Positions 43,659 to 52,405 of a stretch of DNA of 64,000 bases are shown here, in pieces. The stretch is taken from the NCBI GenBank assembly GCA_030680835.1, contig JAUXUD010000077.1, forward strand, positions 1 to 64,000, written 5' to 3'. The stretch's first letter is position 1. Each line of letters opens with the position of its first letter. The stretch comes from Bacteroidota bacterium. Its GTDB lineage: Bacteria > Bacteroidota > Bacteroidia > UKL13-3. The position numbers and the translations under genes are program-made. The notes beneath the pieces are model-generated. The model did no database searches. It was given only the letters and a program-made list of their open reading frames with translations, and was not told the origin of the DNA.

Positions 43659-46433
43659 ATGAAAACAAAATACCTGTTCATTGCATTTTTATTTTTCAGC
43701 GACATAATTTCTGCATCCGAAGTTAAACAACCTGTTCATTCTCAATTCGGCTTCATCGAAAATAAGGGGCAGATTATTGACCAGGACAATAAGCCAAACC
43801 CTGCCTGCTTGTTTTTATACAACGGCAGTGGACTGCATGTGCAGTTAAAACAAAACAGCTTCAGCTATGAGGTTTGGCAGAATACAAAGCGTAGAGCGGA
43901 GAGCGATGCCTCGACTAAGCCTGTGCTGAGCGGAGTAGTAGGGCTCGGGGTGACAAATGACACTTCATACATTCACCGAGTTGATGTTTCTTTTTTGAAT
44001 GCCAATAAAAATCCAATTATTGTTGCAAGTGACATTGCCTCAGATTATCTCAATTATTATACTACCAGCACACCGGAGACGGGTGTGACTCATGTGCGGC
44101 ACTTCAAAAAAGTTTTGTATCAAAATATTTATCCGCACATTGATGTAGAATTTATATTGAATGATCAGCAACAAAATGGGAGTCCGATAGCTAACGGATT
44201 TAAATACAATTTCATCATTCATCCGGGCGGCAACCACCAGGTCATACAAATAAAATTTGACGGCGCAACAAACGCTTCGTTAAATGCCGAAGGGAATATT
44301 CTTATTGAAACTGCTTATGGCAATATTGAAGAAAGCATTCCTGAAAGTTATCAAACCGATAACGACAATTCGAAACTAAAAGTAGCAGCATCCTATTACA
44401 CATTTCAGGCTTCACCTTTCACTTTTGGAATTAGTGTTGGCAATTACGATGCAAGCAAAACGCTAGTCATTGACCCCTGGGCAACCTACTATGGTGGCAG
44501 CGGGTATGATTATGGTAGGGGAATTGCTTTTGATAGCATCGGAAATGTTGTTAGTATAGGCTATTCTACTTCCACATCCGGCATTGCCACAAGCGGCGCG
44601 TATCAGACAAGCAAAGGAGGAGGTGGTGATGCATTTATAGTAAAATTCAATGCATCGGGAGCGCGTCAATGGGCAACATACTATGGAGGCAGCGGGGATG
44701 AATATGGTCAAGGAATTGCAGTTGATGGTGGCGGAAATATTGTTATTACAGGCCATACTTATTCCACTTCCGGTATTGCCACAAGTGGTGCGCATCAAAC
44801 AAGCAATGGAGGAAATGGTGATGCATTTATAGCAAAATTCAATGCATCGGGAGCGCGCCAATGGGCCACTTACTATGGTGGCAGCTGGACTGATTGGGGT
44901 TACGGAATTGCTGTTGACGGCAGCGGGAATATTGCGATTACAGGCTATACTTATTCCACTTCCGGCATTGCCACAAGTGGTGCATATCAGACAAGCTTTG
45001 CCGGAACTTATGATGCTTTTATAGCGAAATTCAATGCATCGGGAGCGCGTCAATGGGCCACTTACTATGGTGGCGGCGGGAATGAATCGGGTAACGGAAT
45101 TGCTGTTGACAGCAGTGGAAGTATTGTGATTACAGGCAAAACTGAATCCACATCCGGCATTGCCACAAGTGGCGCTTACCAGACAAGCTATGGAGGTGGA
45201 GGTTGGGATGCTTTTATAGCGAAATTCAATGCATCGGGAGCGCGTCAATGGGCAACCTACTATGGTGGCAGCGGTTATGATTTTGGTTACGGAATTGCTG
45301 CTGATGGCAGCGGAAATATTGTGATAACAGGCAATACTGCTTCCACATCCGGCATTGCCACAAGCGGTGCGTATCAGTCAAGTTTTGGAGGAGGTAATGA
45401 TGCTTTTATAGCGAAATTCAATGCGTCGGGAGTGCGCGGGTGGGCAACATACTGTGGTGGCAGCGTGAGTGAATATGGTTACGGAATAGCTGTTGACAAC
45501 AATGGTAATATTGCGATAACAGGCTATACTTCTTCCACATACGGATTTGCAACAAGCGGCGCGTATCAGACAAGCTATGGAGGAAATGATGATGCTTTAA
45601 TAGCTAAATTCAATGCATCGGGAGCCCGTCAATGGGCAACTTACTATGGTGGCAGCGAGTTTGATTATGGTTACGGAATTGCTGCTGACGGCAGCGGAAA
45701 TATTGTGATAACAGGCAATACTGCTTCCACATCCGGCATCGCCACAAGCGGCGCGTACCAGACAAGCTATGGGGGCGGATTTTATGATGCCTTTGTTGCC
45801 TCATTTACACCCAGTGGAGGCTTGCCGGTGAAATTAATTTCGTTTAATGCGAAATTATTAAGCAATAAAGAAGTTTTGCTAAGCTGGCAAACCGCAAGCG
45901 AAACGAATAATGATTTTTTTGAAGTGGAAAGAAGAGTGAATCCTGAATTGCCTGGGACACCGGGGACAACTGGGACATCTGAGGACAATTGGGACATAGT
46001 TGGTAAGGTTAAAGGCGCAGGAAATTCCAACTTACTGCGCAGTTACAAGTTTGTTGATGATATAAAAACCTATGCCCAATCGTGGCCATTGTCCCCATTG
46101 TCCCATATTACTTTATATTACCGGCTCAAACAAGTAGATTACGATGGTAGCTTTTCTTATTCAAATGTAGTGACTGTGAAACTTGATAAAGCATTGCAAA
46201 ATGAACCCATCATCTTTCCGAACCCGGGCAATGGAAATTTTAGCATCAGCACAAATCAATTCATACTTGAGCTGGAATTGTTTGATCCCAAGGGGCAATC
46301 GCTGTTGAAAATGTTTGATGTTTCGGGAACACAGCAAATACATTTAAGCAATGATGTGAAGGCTGGAATTTATTTTCTGAAAATTATAACCGATGATGGA
46401 ATTGTGGTGAAGAAGATTGAGGTGCTAAGGTGA
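43659..46433 (+). CDS. SBBP-repeat T9SS surface protein, paralogue 1
   Basis: A 924-residue secreted protein. A signal peptide (1-20) precedes an N-terminal DUF7948-like region (FGFIENKGQIID ... VDVSFLN). Seven tandem units of about 64 residues (DNA from 44479) each hold WATYYGGS, then GIAVDGSGNIVITG, ATSGAYQTS and DAFIAKFNASG; these are SBBP beta-propeller blades. An Ig-like region (ISFNAKLLSNKEVLLSWQT) and a type A sorting domain (FPNPGNGNFSI ... GIYFLKI) end it. Unusual, in-frame repeat-derived stretches appear after EVW and around PGTPGTTGT. The downstream gene is a close paralogue. Confidence 0.9.
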   Translation: MKTKYLFIAFLFFSDIISASEVKQPVHSQFGFIENKGQIIDQDNKPNPACLFLYNGSGLHVQLKQNSFSYEVWQNTKRRAESDASTKPVLSGVVGLGVTNDTSYIHRVDVSFLNANKNPIIVASDIASDYLNYYTTSTPETGVTHVRHFKKVLYQNIYPHIDVEFILNDQQQNGSPIANGFKYNFIIHPGGNHQVIQIKFDGATNASLNAEGNILIETAYGNIEESIPESYQTDNDNSKLKVAASYYTFQASPFTFGISVGNYDASKTLVIDPWATYYGGSGYDYGRGIAFDSIGNVVSIGYSTSTSGIATSGAYQTSKGGGGDAFIVKFNASGARQWATYYGGSGDEYGQGIAVDGGGNIVITGHTYSTSGIATSGAHQTSNGGNGDAFIAKFNASGARQWATYYGGSWTDWGYGIAVDGSGNIAITGYTYSTSGIATSGAYQTSFAGTYDAFIAKFNASGARQWATYYGGGGNESGNGIAVDSSGSIVITGKTESTSGIATSGAYQTSYGGGGWDAFIAKFNASGARQWATYYGGSGYDFGYGIAADGSGNIVITGNTASTSGIATSGAYQSSFGGGNDAFIAKFNASGVRGWATYCGGSVSEYGYGIAVDNNGNIAITGYTSSTYGFATSGAYQTSYGGNDDALIAKFNASGARQWATYYGGSEFDYGYGIAADGSGNIVITGNTASTSGIATSGAYQTSYGGGFYDAFVASFTPSGGLPVKLISFNAKLLSNKEVLLSWQTASETNNDFFEVERRVNPELPGTPGTTGTSEDNWDIVGKVKGAGNSNLLRSYKFVDDIKTYAQSWPLSPLSHITLYYRLKQVDYDGSFSYSNVVTVKLDKALQNEPIIFPNPGNGNFSISTNQFILELELFDPKGQSLLKMFDVSGTQQIHLSNDVKAGIYFLKIITDDGIVVKKIEVLR

Positions 46434-46452
46434 ATCGCGGGTCCTGGCCGTT

Positions 46453-46475
46453 AGCTATTAGTGAGAAGCTATTAG
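46453..46475. repeat. AGCTATTAG direct repeat between the SBBP genes
   Basis: AGCTATTAG occurs at 46453-46461 and 46467-46475, with further TTAGC fragments around it. This is a short simple repeat in the 94-bp gap between the two SBBP genes. Confidence 0.7.
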
Positions 46476-46527
46476 CCCTTAGCTTATTTGGATGTAATGA
46501 TTACATTTGAATTATTATTTAGCCTTT

Positions 46528-49302
46528 ATGAAAAGAACTTATCTATTCATTGCAATTTTATTTCTCAGCGAAATAATTTCTGCATCCGGTATTAAACAAC
46601 CTGTTCATTCTCAATTTGGATTTATTGAGAACAAAGGACAGATTATGGATCAGAACAATATTCCCAATTCTACCTGTTTATATTTATTCAATGGTGGAGG
46701 TTTGCATGTGCAGTTGAAGCAGAATAGTTTTAGCTATGAGGTATGGAAGAGACCAGAGCGGAGCGCGGCCTGCCTCCGCTCTGGCTACGGCAGGCAAGGA
46801 GCGGAGAGCGGAATACAAGATTCAATTTCACTGGGTATTCACCGGGTTGATGTGACTTTTTTGAATGCCAATAAAAATCCTAATATCATCCCAAGCGATG
46901 TTGCCTCGGATTATATCAACTATTACACCACTGGGACACCGGAGACGGGTGTGACTCATGTGAGGCATTTCAAAAAAGTTTTGTATCAAAATATATATCC
47001 TAATATTGATGTTGAATTTGTATTGAATGATCAGCAACAAAAAGGGACCCCGATAGCTATCGGGGTCAAATACAATTTTATCATTCATCCGGGAGGCAAC
47101 TCCAAAGACATACAAATTAAATTTAACGGTGCAACAAGTACTTCGTTAAACGCCGAAGGGAATATTCTCATTGAAACCGCTTATGGCAATATTGAAGAAA
47201 GCATTCCTGAAAGTTATCAAATGGGTAGCGACAATTCAAAACAAAAAGTAACTGCTTCATTTTACACTTTTCACTCTTCACTTTTCACTTTTGGAATATG
47301 CGTTGGCAATTACGATGCAAGCAAAACGCTAATCATTGACCCTTGGGCAACTTACTTTGGTGGCAGTGGGGGTGATTACAGTAACGGAATCGCTATTGAC
47401 GGCAGTGGAAATTGTATTATTACAGGCTATACTGGTTCCGCTTCCGGCATTGCCACAAGTGGCGCATATCAGACAAGCCATGGCGGTGGTAATGATGACG
47501 CTTTCATAGCAAAATTCAGTACATACGGAGTACGCCAGTGGGCAAGTTATTATGGTGGCAGCTGGAATGATAATGGTAACGGAATTGTTATTGACAGCAG
47601 CGAAAACATTGTTATTACAGGCCATACTGGTTCCTTATCAGGCATTGCCACAAGCGGCGCGTATCAGACAAGCTTTGGAGGAAGTGTTGATGCTTTTATA
47701 GCGAAATTCAATGCTTCGGGAGTGCGACTATGGGCTACCTACTATGGTGGCAGCGGGACTGATTATGGTTACGGAATTGCTATCGACGGCAGCGGAAATA
47801 TTCATATTTCAGGCTATACTTCTTCGACGTCCGGCATTGCCACAAGCGGCGTTTATCAGTCAAGCTACGGCGGAAGTTATGATGCTTATATAGCGAAATT
47901 CAATGCATCGGGGGTGCGTCAATGGGCAACTTACTATGGTTTCAGCGGGGATGATTTTGGTTATGGAATTGCTGTTGACAGTTTGGGAAATATGGTGATT
48001 ACAGGACATACTTATTCCATATCCGGCTTCGCAACAAGCGGCGCGTATCAGACAAGCCTGGTAGGAAATAATGATGCTTTTATAGCGAAATTCAATGCCG
48101 TGGGAGCAAGACTATGGGCAACCTACTATGGAGGCAACGGAGGGGAAAATGGTTTGGGAATTGCTGTTGACGACAGCGGAAATATGGTGATAACAGGAAA
48201 TACCTCTTCCACATTCGGCATTGCCACAAGCGGCGCGTATCAGACGAGCACTGGAGGAGGATTTTATGATGCTTATATAGTGAAATTCAATGCATCGGGA
48301 GCGCGTCAATGGGCAACTTACTTTGGTGGTAGCGGGAGTGATAATGTTCGCGGAATTGCTGCTGACGGCAGCGGAAATATTGTTATTACAGGCACTACTG
48401 AATCCACATCCGGCATTGCCACAAGTGGTGCTTATAAAACAAGCCATGGGGGCGGAACTAATGATGCTTTTATAGCAAAATTCAATGCATCGGGAGTGCG
48501 CCAATGGGCTACTTACTATGGTAGCAGCGGGGTTGATTATGGTTACGGAATTGCTGTTAAAAGTATCGGAAATATTATTATTACGGGAACTACTTCTTCT
48601 ACATCCGGCATTGCTACAAGTGGTGCGTATCAGACAACCTATGTAGGAGGTTTTGATGCCTTTGTCGCTTCATTTACAAGCAGCGGCGGCTTGCCGGTGA
48701 AATTAATTTCGTTTGATGCAAAGTTGTTAAGTAATAAACAAGTTTTGCTAAGCTGGCAAACAGCAAGCGAAACGAATAATGATTTTTTTGAGGTGGAGAG
48801 AAGAGGGGATCCTGAATTGCCTGGGACACCGGGGACAACTGGGACATCTGAGGACTATTGGGACATAGTTGGGACGGTGAAGGGCGCAGGGAATTCCAAC
48901 TTACTGCGCAGTTACGCGTTTGTTGATGATATAAAAACTTATGCCCAATCGTCGCCATTGTCGCCATTGTCCCATTTTACTTTGTATTACCGGCTCAAAC
49001 AAATAGATTACGATGGCAGCTATACCTATTCAAAAGCAGTTGCAGTGAAACTTGATGAAGCAATGCAAAATGAACCCATCATCTTTCCAAATCCCGGTAA
49101 TGGTAATTTTATCATCAGCACAAATCATTTCATACATGAACTTGAATTGTTTGACCCCAACGGGCAATCGTTGTTGAAAATGTTTGATGTTACAGGAACG
49201 CAGCAAATACATTTAAGCAATGATGTGAAAGATGGGATTTATTTTCTAAGAATTATTACCGATAATGGTAATATGGTGAAGAAGATTGTGGTGCTGCGGT
49301 AA
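46528..49302 (+). CDS. SBBP-repeat T9SS surface protein, paralogue 2
   Basis: A 924-residue paralogue of the preceding gene with the same layout: signal peptide, DUF7948-like region, seven SBBP units (DNA from 47344), Ig-like region and sorting domain. The ATG at 46528 (MKRTYLFIAILF) aligns with the start of paralogue 1, so the ORF-track TTG seven codons earlier is not preferred. The sequence after EVW holds a GC-rich inverted repeat in frame, and a perfect 22-bp palindrome lies within the QQKGTPIAIGVK codons. The function is unknown; a surface-exposed propeller is likely. Confidence 0.9.
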   Translation: MKRTYLFIAILFLSEIISASGIKQPVHSQFGFIENKGQIMDQNNIPNSTCLYLFNGGGLHVQLKQNSFSYEVWKRPERSAACLRSGYGRQGAESGIQDSISLGIHRVDVTFLNANKNPNIIPSDVASDYINYYTTGTPETGVTHVRHFKKVLYQNIYPNIDVEFVLNDQQQKGTPIAIGVKYNFIIHPGGNSKDIQIKFNGATSTSLNAEGNILIETAYGNIEESIPESYQMGSDNSKQKVTASFYTFHSSLFTFGICVGNYDASKTLIIDPWATYFGGSGGDYSNGIAIDGSGNCIITGYTGSASGIATSGAYQTSHGGGNDDAFIAKFSTYGVRQWASYYGGSWNDNGNGIVIDSSENIVITGHTGSLSGIATSGAYQTSFGGSVDAFIAKFNASGVRLWATYYGGSGTDYGYGIAIDGSGNIHISGYTSSTSGIATSGVYQSSYGGSYDAYIAKFNASGVRQWATYYGFSGDDFGYGIAVDSLGNMVITGHTYSISGFATSGAYQTSLVGNNDAFIAKFNAVGARLWATYYGGNGGENGLGIAVDDSGNMVITGNTSSTFGIATSGAYQTSTGGGFYDAYIVKFNASGARQWATYFGGSGSDNVRGIAADGSGNIVITGTTESTSGIATSGAYKTSHGGGTNDAFIAKFNASGVRQWATYYGSSGVDYGYGIAVKSIGNIIITGTTSSTSGIATSGAYQTTYVGGFDAFVASFTSSGGLPVKLISFDAKLLSNKQVLLSWQTASETNNDFFEVERRGDPELPGTPGTTGTSEDYWDIVGTVKGAGNSNLLRSYAFVDDIKTYAQSSPLSPLSHFTLYYRLKQIDYDGSYTYSKAVAVKLDEAMQNEPIIFPNPGNGNFIISTNHFIHELELFDPNGQSLLKMFDVTGTQQIHLSNDVKDGIYFLRIITDNGNMVKKIVVLR
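46753..46795. repeat. GC-rich inverted repeat inside SBBP paralogue 2
   Basis: CCAGAGCGGAG (46753-46763) and CTCCGCTCTGG (46774-46784) are perfect reverse complements. A second pair, GCCTGCC (46768-46774) and GGCAGGC (46789-46795), interlocks with it. The sequence is in frame within the coding region and much richer in G+C than its surroundings. The codons give a low-complexity stretch (RPERSAACLRSGYG) that the paralogue lacks. Confidence 0.85.
47046..47067. repeat. 22-bp perfect palindrome inside SBBP paralogue 2
   Basis: The sequence centres on CCCCGATAGCTATCGGGG with one GA/TC pair added at each end, and is fully self-complementary with no loop. It encodes GTPIAIGV in frame. The equivalent site in paralogue 1 (TCCGATAGCTAACGGA) is a decayed version with 14 of 16 bases self-complementary. 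From memory, CCCGATAGCTATCGGG-like sequences are widespread repeats in Bacteroidota. Confidence 0.9.
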
Positions 49303-49325
49303 TCCCGGTTTCAAAGCAAACTTCA

Positions 49326-50279
49326 TTAAATCAAATTAATAAGAATAGTTATTACCAGCACCAGATAAACCGGCCATAAAAATATAAACAAACCAAACGA
49401 AACCGAATCAAAAAACAAACCTGATTTTAGCATTCGTTTGGCTAATGAATTACAAAAGGAATAAAGCGGCCAAAATAATAATGTTTGCTTAATTAAGTTG
49501 TTGTTGGAAACAATTTGTGTAGCGCCGGGTTCATACAAACCTTTTACAATTTGCGGAGCATTTTTATATTTACCCACGAGTTGTTGTAAGTGTGCCCTGA
49601 AGCTCCAATGCATGGAAGTACCTTCAGCCATTTCCTTATTTATAAATGCAAGGTTGTGCAGTGCTTCATGTATTTTTTGGTTGAATTGTTTAACAAAAAC
49701 AGCTTCGCTATCTTTTTCGGTTATTTCACTTTCAAGTATAGGCTCGCCGATATTTATCAAAATGGTTTTACCTCCTCCCTGGTAATGTTCATAGGTTAAT
49801 CCAATAGGCAGTATCTGAAGTTTATTTGCAGGGGTATCACTTTTCCAAGCTTTCATAGCAATGCGCCCGGGTCCTTTTTTAAAGTCACGTAGTTCCCAGT
49901 TGTTCTCGCTCAAACCTTCCGGGAAAATGAGTACTACTTCTTTTTCCTCTAAAATAGCCTGACAAGAATCGAAAGTCTCTTTATTTTTATGAAGATTTTC
50001 TTTGCCTTCTGATAAACGATACACGGGCAACATGTGAAAAGCCTTTAAAAAAAAAGCAGCCTTTTTATTTTTAAAAACATCACCCCTTGCCAAAAAATGT
50101 GTGGGTCGGTTTAAATAAGTTGCCACCAAAACGGCATCTAAAAATGAATTGGGATGGTTTAATGCCAATAATACCGGTTTGTTTAAAGGCACATGCTCCA
50201 ATCCGCTTACCACAATTTTATGGTAGTAAAATTTACTGGTAAATAAGGTCAGGTATTTGCAAAATCCGTATAGGCTCAT
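49326..50279 (-). CDS. PlsC-like lysophospholipid/glycerol acyltransferase
   Basis: A 317-residue acyltransferase of the PlsC/GPAT superfamily. The catalytic motif is NHPNSFLDA, an HX5D variant of the usual HX4D, at about residue 40. The glycerol-phosphate site is VLIFPEGLSENNW (about 115-127), with GPGRIAMKAW after it. Two hydrophobic C-terminal segments (SFGLFIFLWPVYLVLVITILI) anchor it in the membrane. It probably makes phosphatidic acid or transfers acyl groups to a lipid or amine. Exact acceptor unknown. Confidence 0.85.
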   Translation of the reverse strand: MSLYGFCKYLTLFTSKFYYHKIVVSGLEHVPLNKPVLLALNHPNSFLDAVLVATYLNRPTHFLARGDVFKNKKAAFFLKAFHMLPVYRLSEGKENLHKNKETFDSCQAILEEKEVVLIFPEGLSENNWELRDFKKGPGRIAMKAWKSDTPANKLQILPIGLTYEHYQGGGKTILINIGEPILESEITEKDSEAVFVKQFNQKIHEALHNLAFINKEMAEGTSMHWSFRAHLQQLVGKYKNAPQIVKGLYEPGATQIVSNNNLIKQTLLFWPLYSFCNSLAKRMLKSGLFFDSVSFGLFIFLWPVYLVLVITILINLI

Positions 50280-50322
50280 TGGTCACAATATTAATTTATC
50301 TGCCGGGAATATTACAGGTTCG

Positions 50323-50362
50323 CGCAGATTATCGCAGATTAAGTCGCAGATTTTCGCTGATT
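50323..50362. repeat. CGCAGATT direct repeats
   Basis: CGCAGATT occurs at 50323-50330, 50333-50340 and 50345-50352, with CGCTGATT at 50355-50362. The sequence is a noncoding repeat between the acyltransferase and DUF3467 genes. Confidence 0.85.
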
Positions 50363-50367
50363 AAAAT

Positions 50368-50398
50368 CTCATACCTCATAACTCATACCTCATACCTC
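50368..50398. repeat. CTCATACCT tandem repeat
   Basis: Four units of CTCATACCT/CTCATAACT run end to end directly after the CGCAGATT repeats and end just before the DUF3467 stop codon. A simple repeat with no coding content. Confidence 0.85.
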
Positions 50399-50403
50399 TT
50401 CTC

Positions 50404-50718
50404 CTACGCCTGGCCGGTAGGTCCGCCAAAATTCATTGGGAAGGGAGGCATTTGTTCGTTGATTACGATATCTCCGTGCAGGTCTTCAAATTTTGTTACA
50501 TTATCACCTAAGGCCATTAATAATCGCTTGGCATGATCGGGTGTTAAAACAATACGTGATTTAACCTTGGCCTTTGGTACCCCGGGCATAACCCTCACAA
50601 AGTCGATAACAAATTCTGATGTTGAATGTGTAATGATGGCTAAGTTTGAATAAATACCTTCAGCCATTTCTTCGCTTAATTCTATTTGTAACTGATTTTG
50701 ATTTTCGTTGTTTTCCAT
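50404..50718 (-). CDS. DUF3467 family protein
   Basis: A 104-residue cytoplasmic protein that fits DUF3467. The core is IELSEEMAEGIYSNLAIITHSTSEFVIDF, then KAKVKSRIVLTPDHAKRLLMALGDNV and a short proline-rich tail. Members are small, widespread and of unknown function. It lies between the aldehyde dehydrogenase and acyltransferase genes, all on the minus strand. Confidence 0.88.
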   Translation of the reverse strand: MENNENQNQLQIELSEEMAEGIYSNLAIITHSTSEFVIDFVRVMPGVPKAKVKSRIVLTPDHAKRLLMALGDNVTKFEDLHGDIVINEQMPPFPMNFGGPTGQA

Positions 50719-50757
50719 TTCTAAAATATTTAGGGCGAAAGTAGAGAAAAAATTTAC

Positions 50758-52200
50758 TTAAAGCTTAATACATACATTTTTCGATTCTGTGAAAAAGCGC
50801 AGAGCTTCCCAGCCTCCTTCGCGGCCAACACCACTTTGTTTCATTCCGCCAAAAGGAGTTCGCAAATCACGCAGGAGCCAGCAGTTGACCCAAACAAGGC
50901 CACTTTTTACATTTGCTGCAACACGGTGGGCTTTGCTTAAATTTTCGGTCCATAGGGTTGTAGCCAAACCATAGGTAGTACTGTTAGCCATCATGAGTGC
51001 TTCTTCTTCGTTATCAAAGGGCTGAAGGGTTACAACCGGACCAAAAATTTCTTCCTGGTTGGTTCGGCAATTATAGCTCAGACCTTCAATTACAGTAGGT
51101 TCAATAAAATAACCTCCTGCGCATCTCCCTTCAGGCGAAAAGGCTTTTCCACCTGTTAAAATGGTTCCGCCTTCTTGTTTTGCAAGTTCAACATAACTTA
51201 GTACTTTATCAAAGTGCATTTTACTGGCAATGGCACCTACTTTGGTTTCATTCAATAAAGGGTCACCCACTTTAAGCTTTTTTACCTCCTTAACAAATGC
51301 ATCTTTAAACTTGTCATAAATGCTGCGTTCAATTAACAAGCGTGAACCACATAAACAAATTTCACCCTGATTGGTAAAACTTGCCCTGACACTTTCTGTT
51401 ACCGCTTTTTCAAAATCGCAATCTGCAAAAACAATGTTTGGATTTTTACCCCCAAGTTCCAATGATAATTTTTTAAACATAGGAGCTGCAATGCGCGCAA
51501 TTTCAGCACCTGTTTTGGTTCCACCGGTAAAAGAAATTGCTGTTATTTTTTCATGTGCAACCAGAGCTGAACCTACTTTAGGTCCCAGGCCATGCACAAT
51601 ATTCAAAACGCCTTTGGGCAGGCCTGCTTCCATGCACAATTCACTAAATAAGAAAGCCGTCATGGGAGTGATTTCAGATGGCTTGGCTACCACGCAATTT
51701 CCTGCGGCCAGAGCAGGAGCTATTTTCCAGGTAAACAAATATAAAGGCAGGTTCCATGGACTGATACAGCCGACTACTCCAATTGGGGTGCGCAAGGTAT
51801 AGTTAAGGGCATGTGTTCCCATGGAATGGGCTTCACTTGCAAAATGTTCAATGGCTGTAGCAAAAAAATGGATATTGGCCTGAGCTCTTGGAATCTCTCC
51901 ATTTTTAGCAAGCCACAAAGGTTTCCCCTGATCTATACTTTCGGCCAGCGATAATTTGTCAATATTTTTTTCAATTAAATTTGCAATCTTCAGCATAATT
52001 TTACTTCTGCCGTTTATATTCATATTGCTCCAACCCTCAAATGCAGCTTCGGCAGCCTGGTACGCCAATTCTATATCCCGTTCATCACTGTCGGCGCAAA
52101 TACTGTATACTTCACCGGTTGAGGGATCAATATTATCGATGTATTGTTTTGAAACAGGTTCTGTTAATGCTCCATTTATATAATTTAAAATTTTTTGCAT
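50758..52200 (-). CDS. Aldehyde dehydrogenase (2-hydroxy/2-aminomuconic semialdehyde type)
   Basis: An NAD-dependent aldehyde dehydrogenase of about 480 residues. The general-base Glu is in LELGGKNPN, and the catalytic Cys in TNQGEICLCGSR, a QGEICLC pattern typical of 2-hydroxymuconic and 2-aminomuconic semialdehyde dehydrogenases (ALDH8A1-like). The NAD region IGVVGCISPWNLPLYLF is also typical. The latter role is in tryptophan/kynurenine breakdown, but no partner genes are in the window. The ATG at 52200 (MQKILNYING) is preferred to the ORF-track start six codons upstream. Confidence 0.88.
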   Translation of the reverse strand: MQKILNYINGALTEPVSKQYIDNIDPSTGEVYSICADSDERDIELAYQAAEAAFEGWSNMNINGRSKIMLKIANLIEKNIDKLSLAESIDQGKPLWLAKNGEIPRAQANIHFFATAIEHFASEAHSMGTHALNYTLRTPIGVVGCISPWNLPLYLFTWKIAPALAAGNCVVAKPSEITPMTAFLFSELCMEAGLPKGVLNIVHGLGPKVGSALVAHEKITAISFTGGTKTGAEIARIAAPMFKKLSLELGGKNPNIVFADCDFEKAVTESVRASFTNQGEICLCGSRLLIERSIYDKFKDAFVKEVKKLKVGDPLLNETKVGAIASKMHFDKVLSYVELAKQEGGTILTGGKAFSPEGRCAGGYFIEPTVIEGLSYNCRTNQEEIFGPVVTLQPFDNEEEALMMANSTTYGLATTLWTENLSKAHRVAANVKSGLVWVNCWLLRDLRTPFGGMKQSGVGREGGWEALRFFTESKNVCIKL

Positions 52201-52268
52201 AGTGCTATTTTGGTTCAAACCTAATGATAATGGCCTAACAAAAAAAATGAAACGGTGGTATATCCATG

Positions 52269-52332
52269 GTCATATATACGTTTCCGGTAGGGACAGGTCG
52301 CGACCTGTCCCTACCGGAAACGTATATATGAC
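52269..52332. repeat. 64-bp perfect palindrome
   Basis: Arms 52269-52300 and 52301-52332 are exact reverse complements with no loop, centred on GGTCGCGACC. The core GTAGGGACAGG and its complement resemble GC-rich self-complementary repeats that I remember from other Bacteroidota. It lies between the divergent aldehyde dehydrogenase and DUF1800 genes. The perfect pairing suggests recent insertion, gene conversion or selection, since mutations would quickly break a neutral palindrome. Confidence 0.97.
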
Positions 52333-52405
52333 GCACGAATGACAATTACAGTTTTTTAATTAAACCAATTCCCAATACCTTTATCAAACCATAAATTTAT
52401 TTACC

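Noticed and set aside
44463-45248. A 261-codon ORF on the minus strand inside SBBP paralogue 1, and a similar one in paralogue 2 (48112-48504).
   Set aside because: They are antisense shadows created by the tandem repeats, with Cys/Ser-rich periodic sequence and no signal or domain.
50279-50536. An 85-codon ORF on the plus strand covering repeats and part of DUF3467.
   Set aside because: It reads through two simple-repeat arrays and overlaps a better-supported gene on the other strand.
51371-51802. A 143-codon plus-strand ORF inside the aldehyde dehydrogenase gene.
   Set aside because: It is an antisense shadow of the conserved catalytic region.
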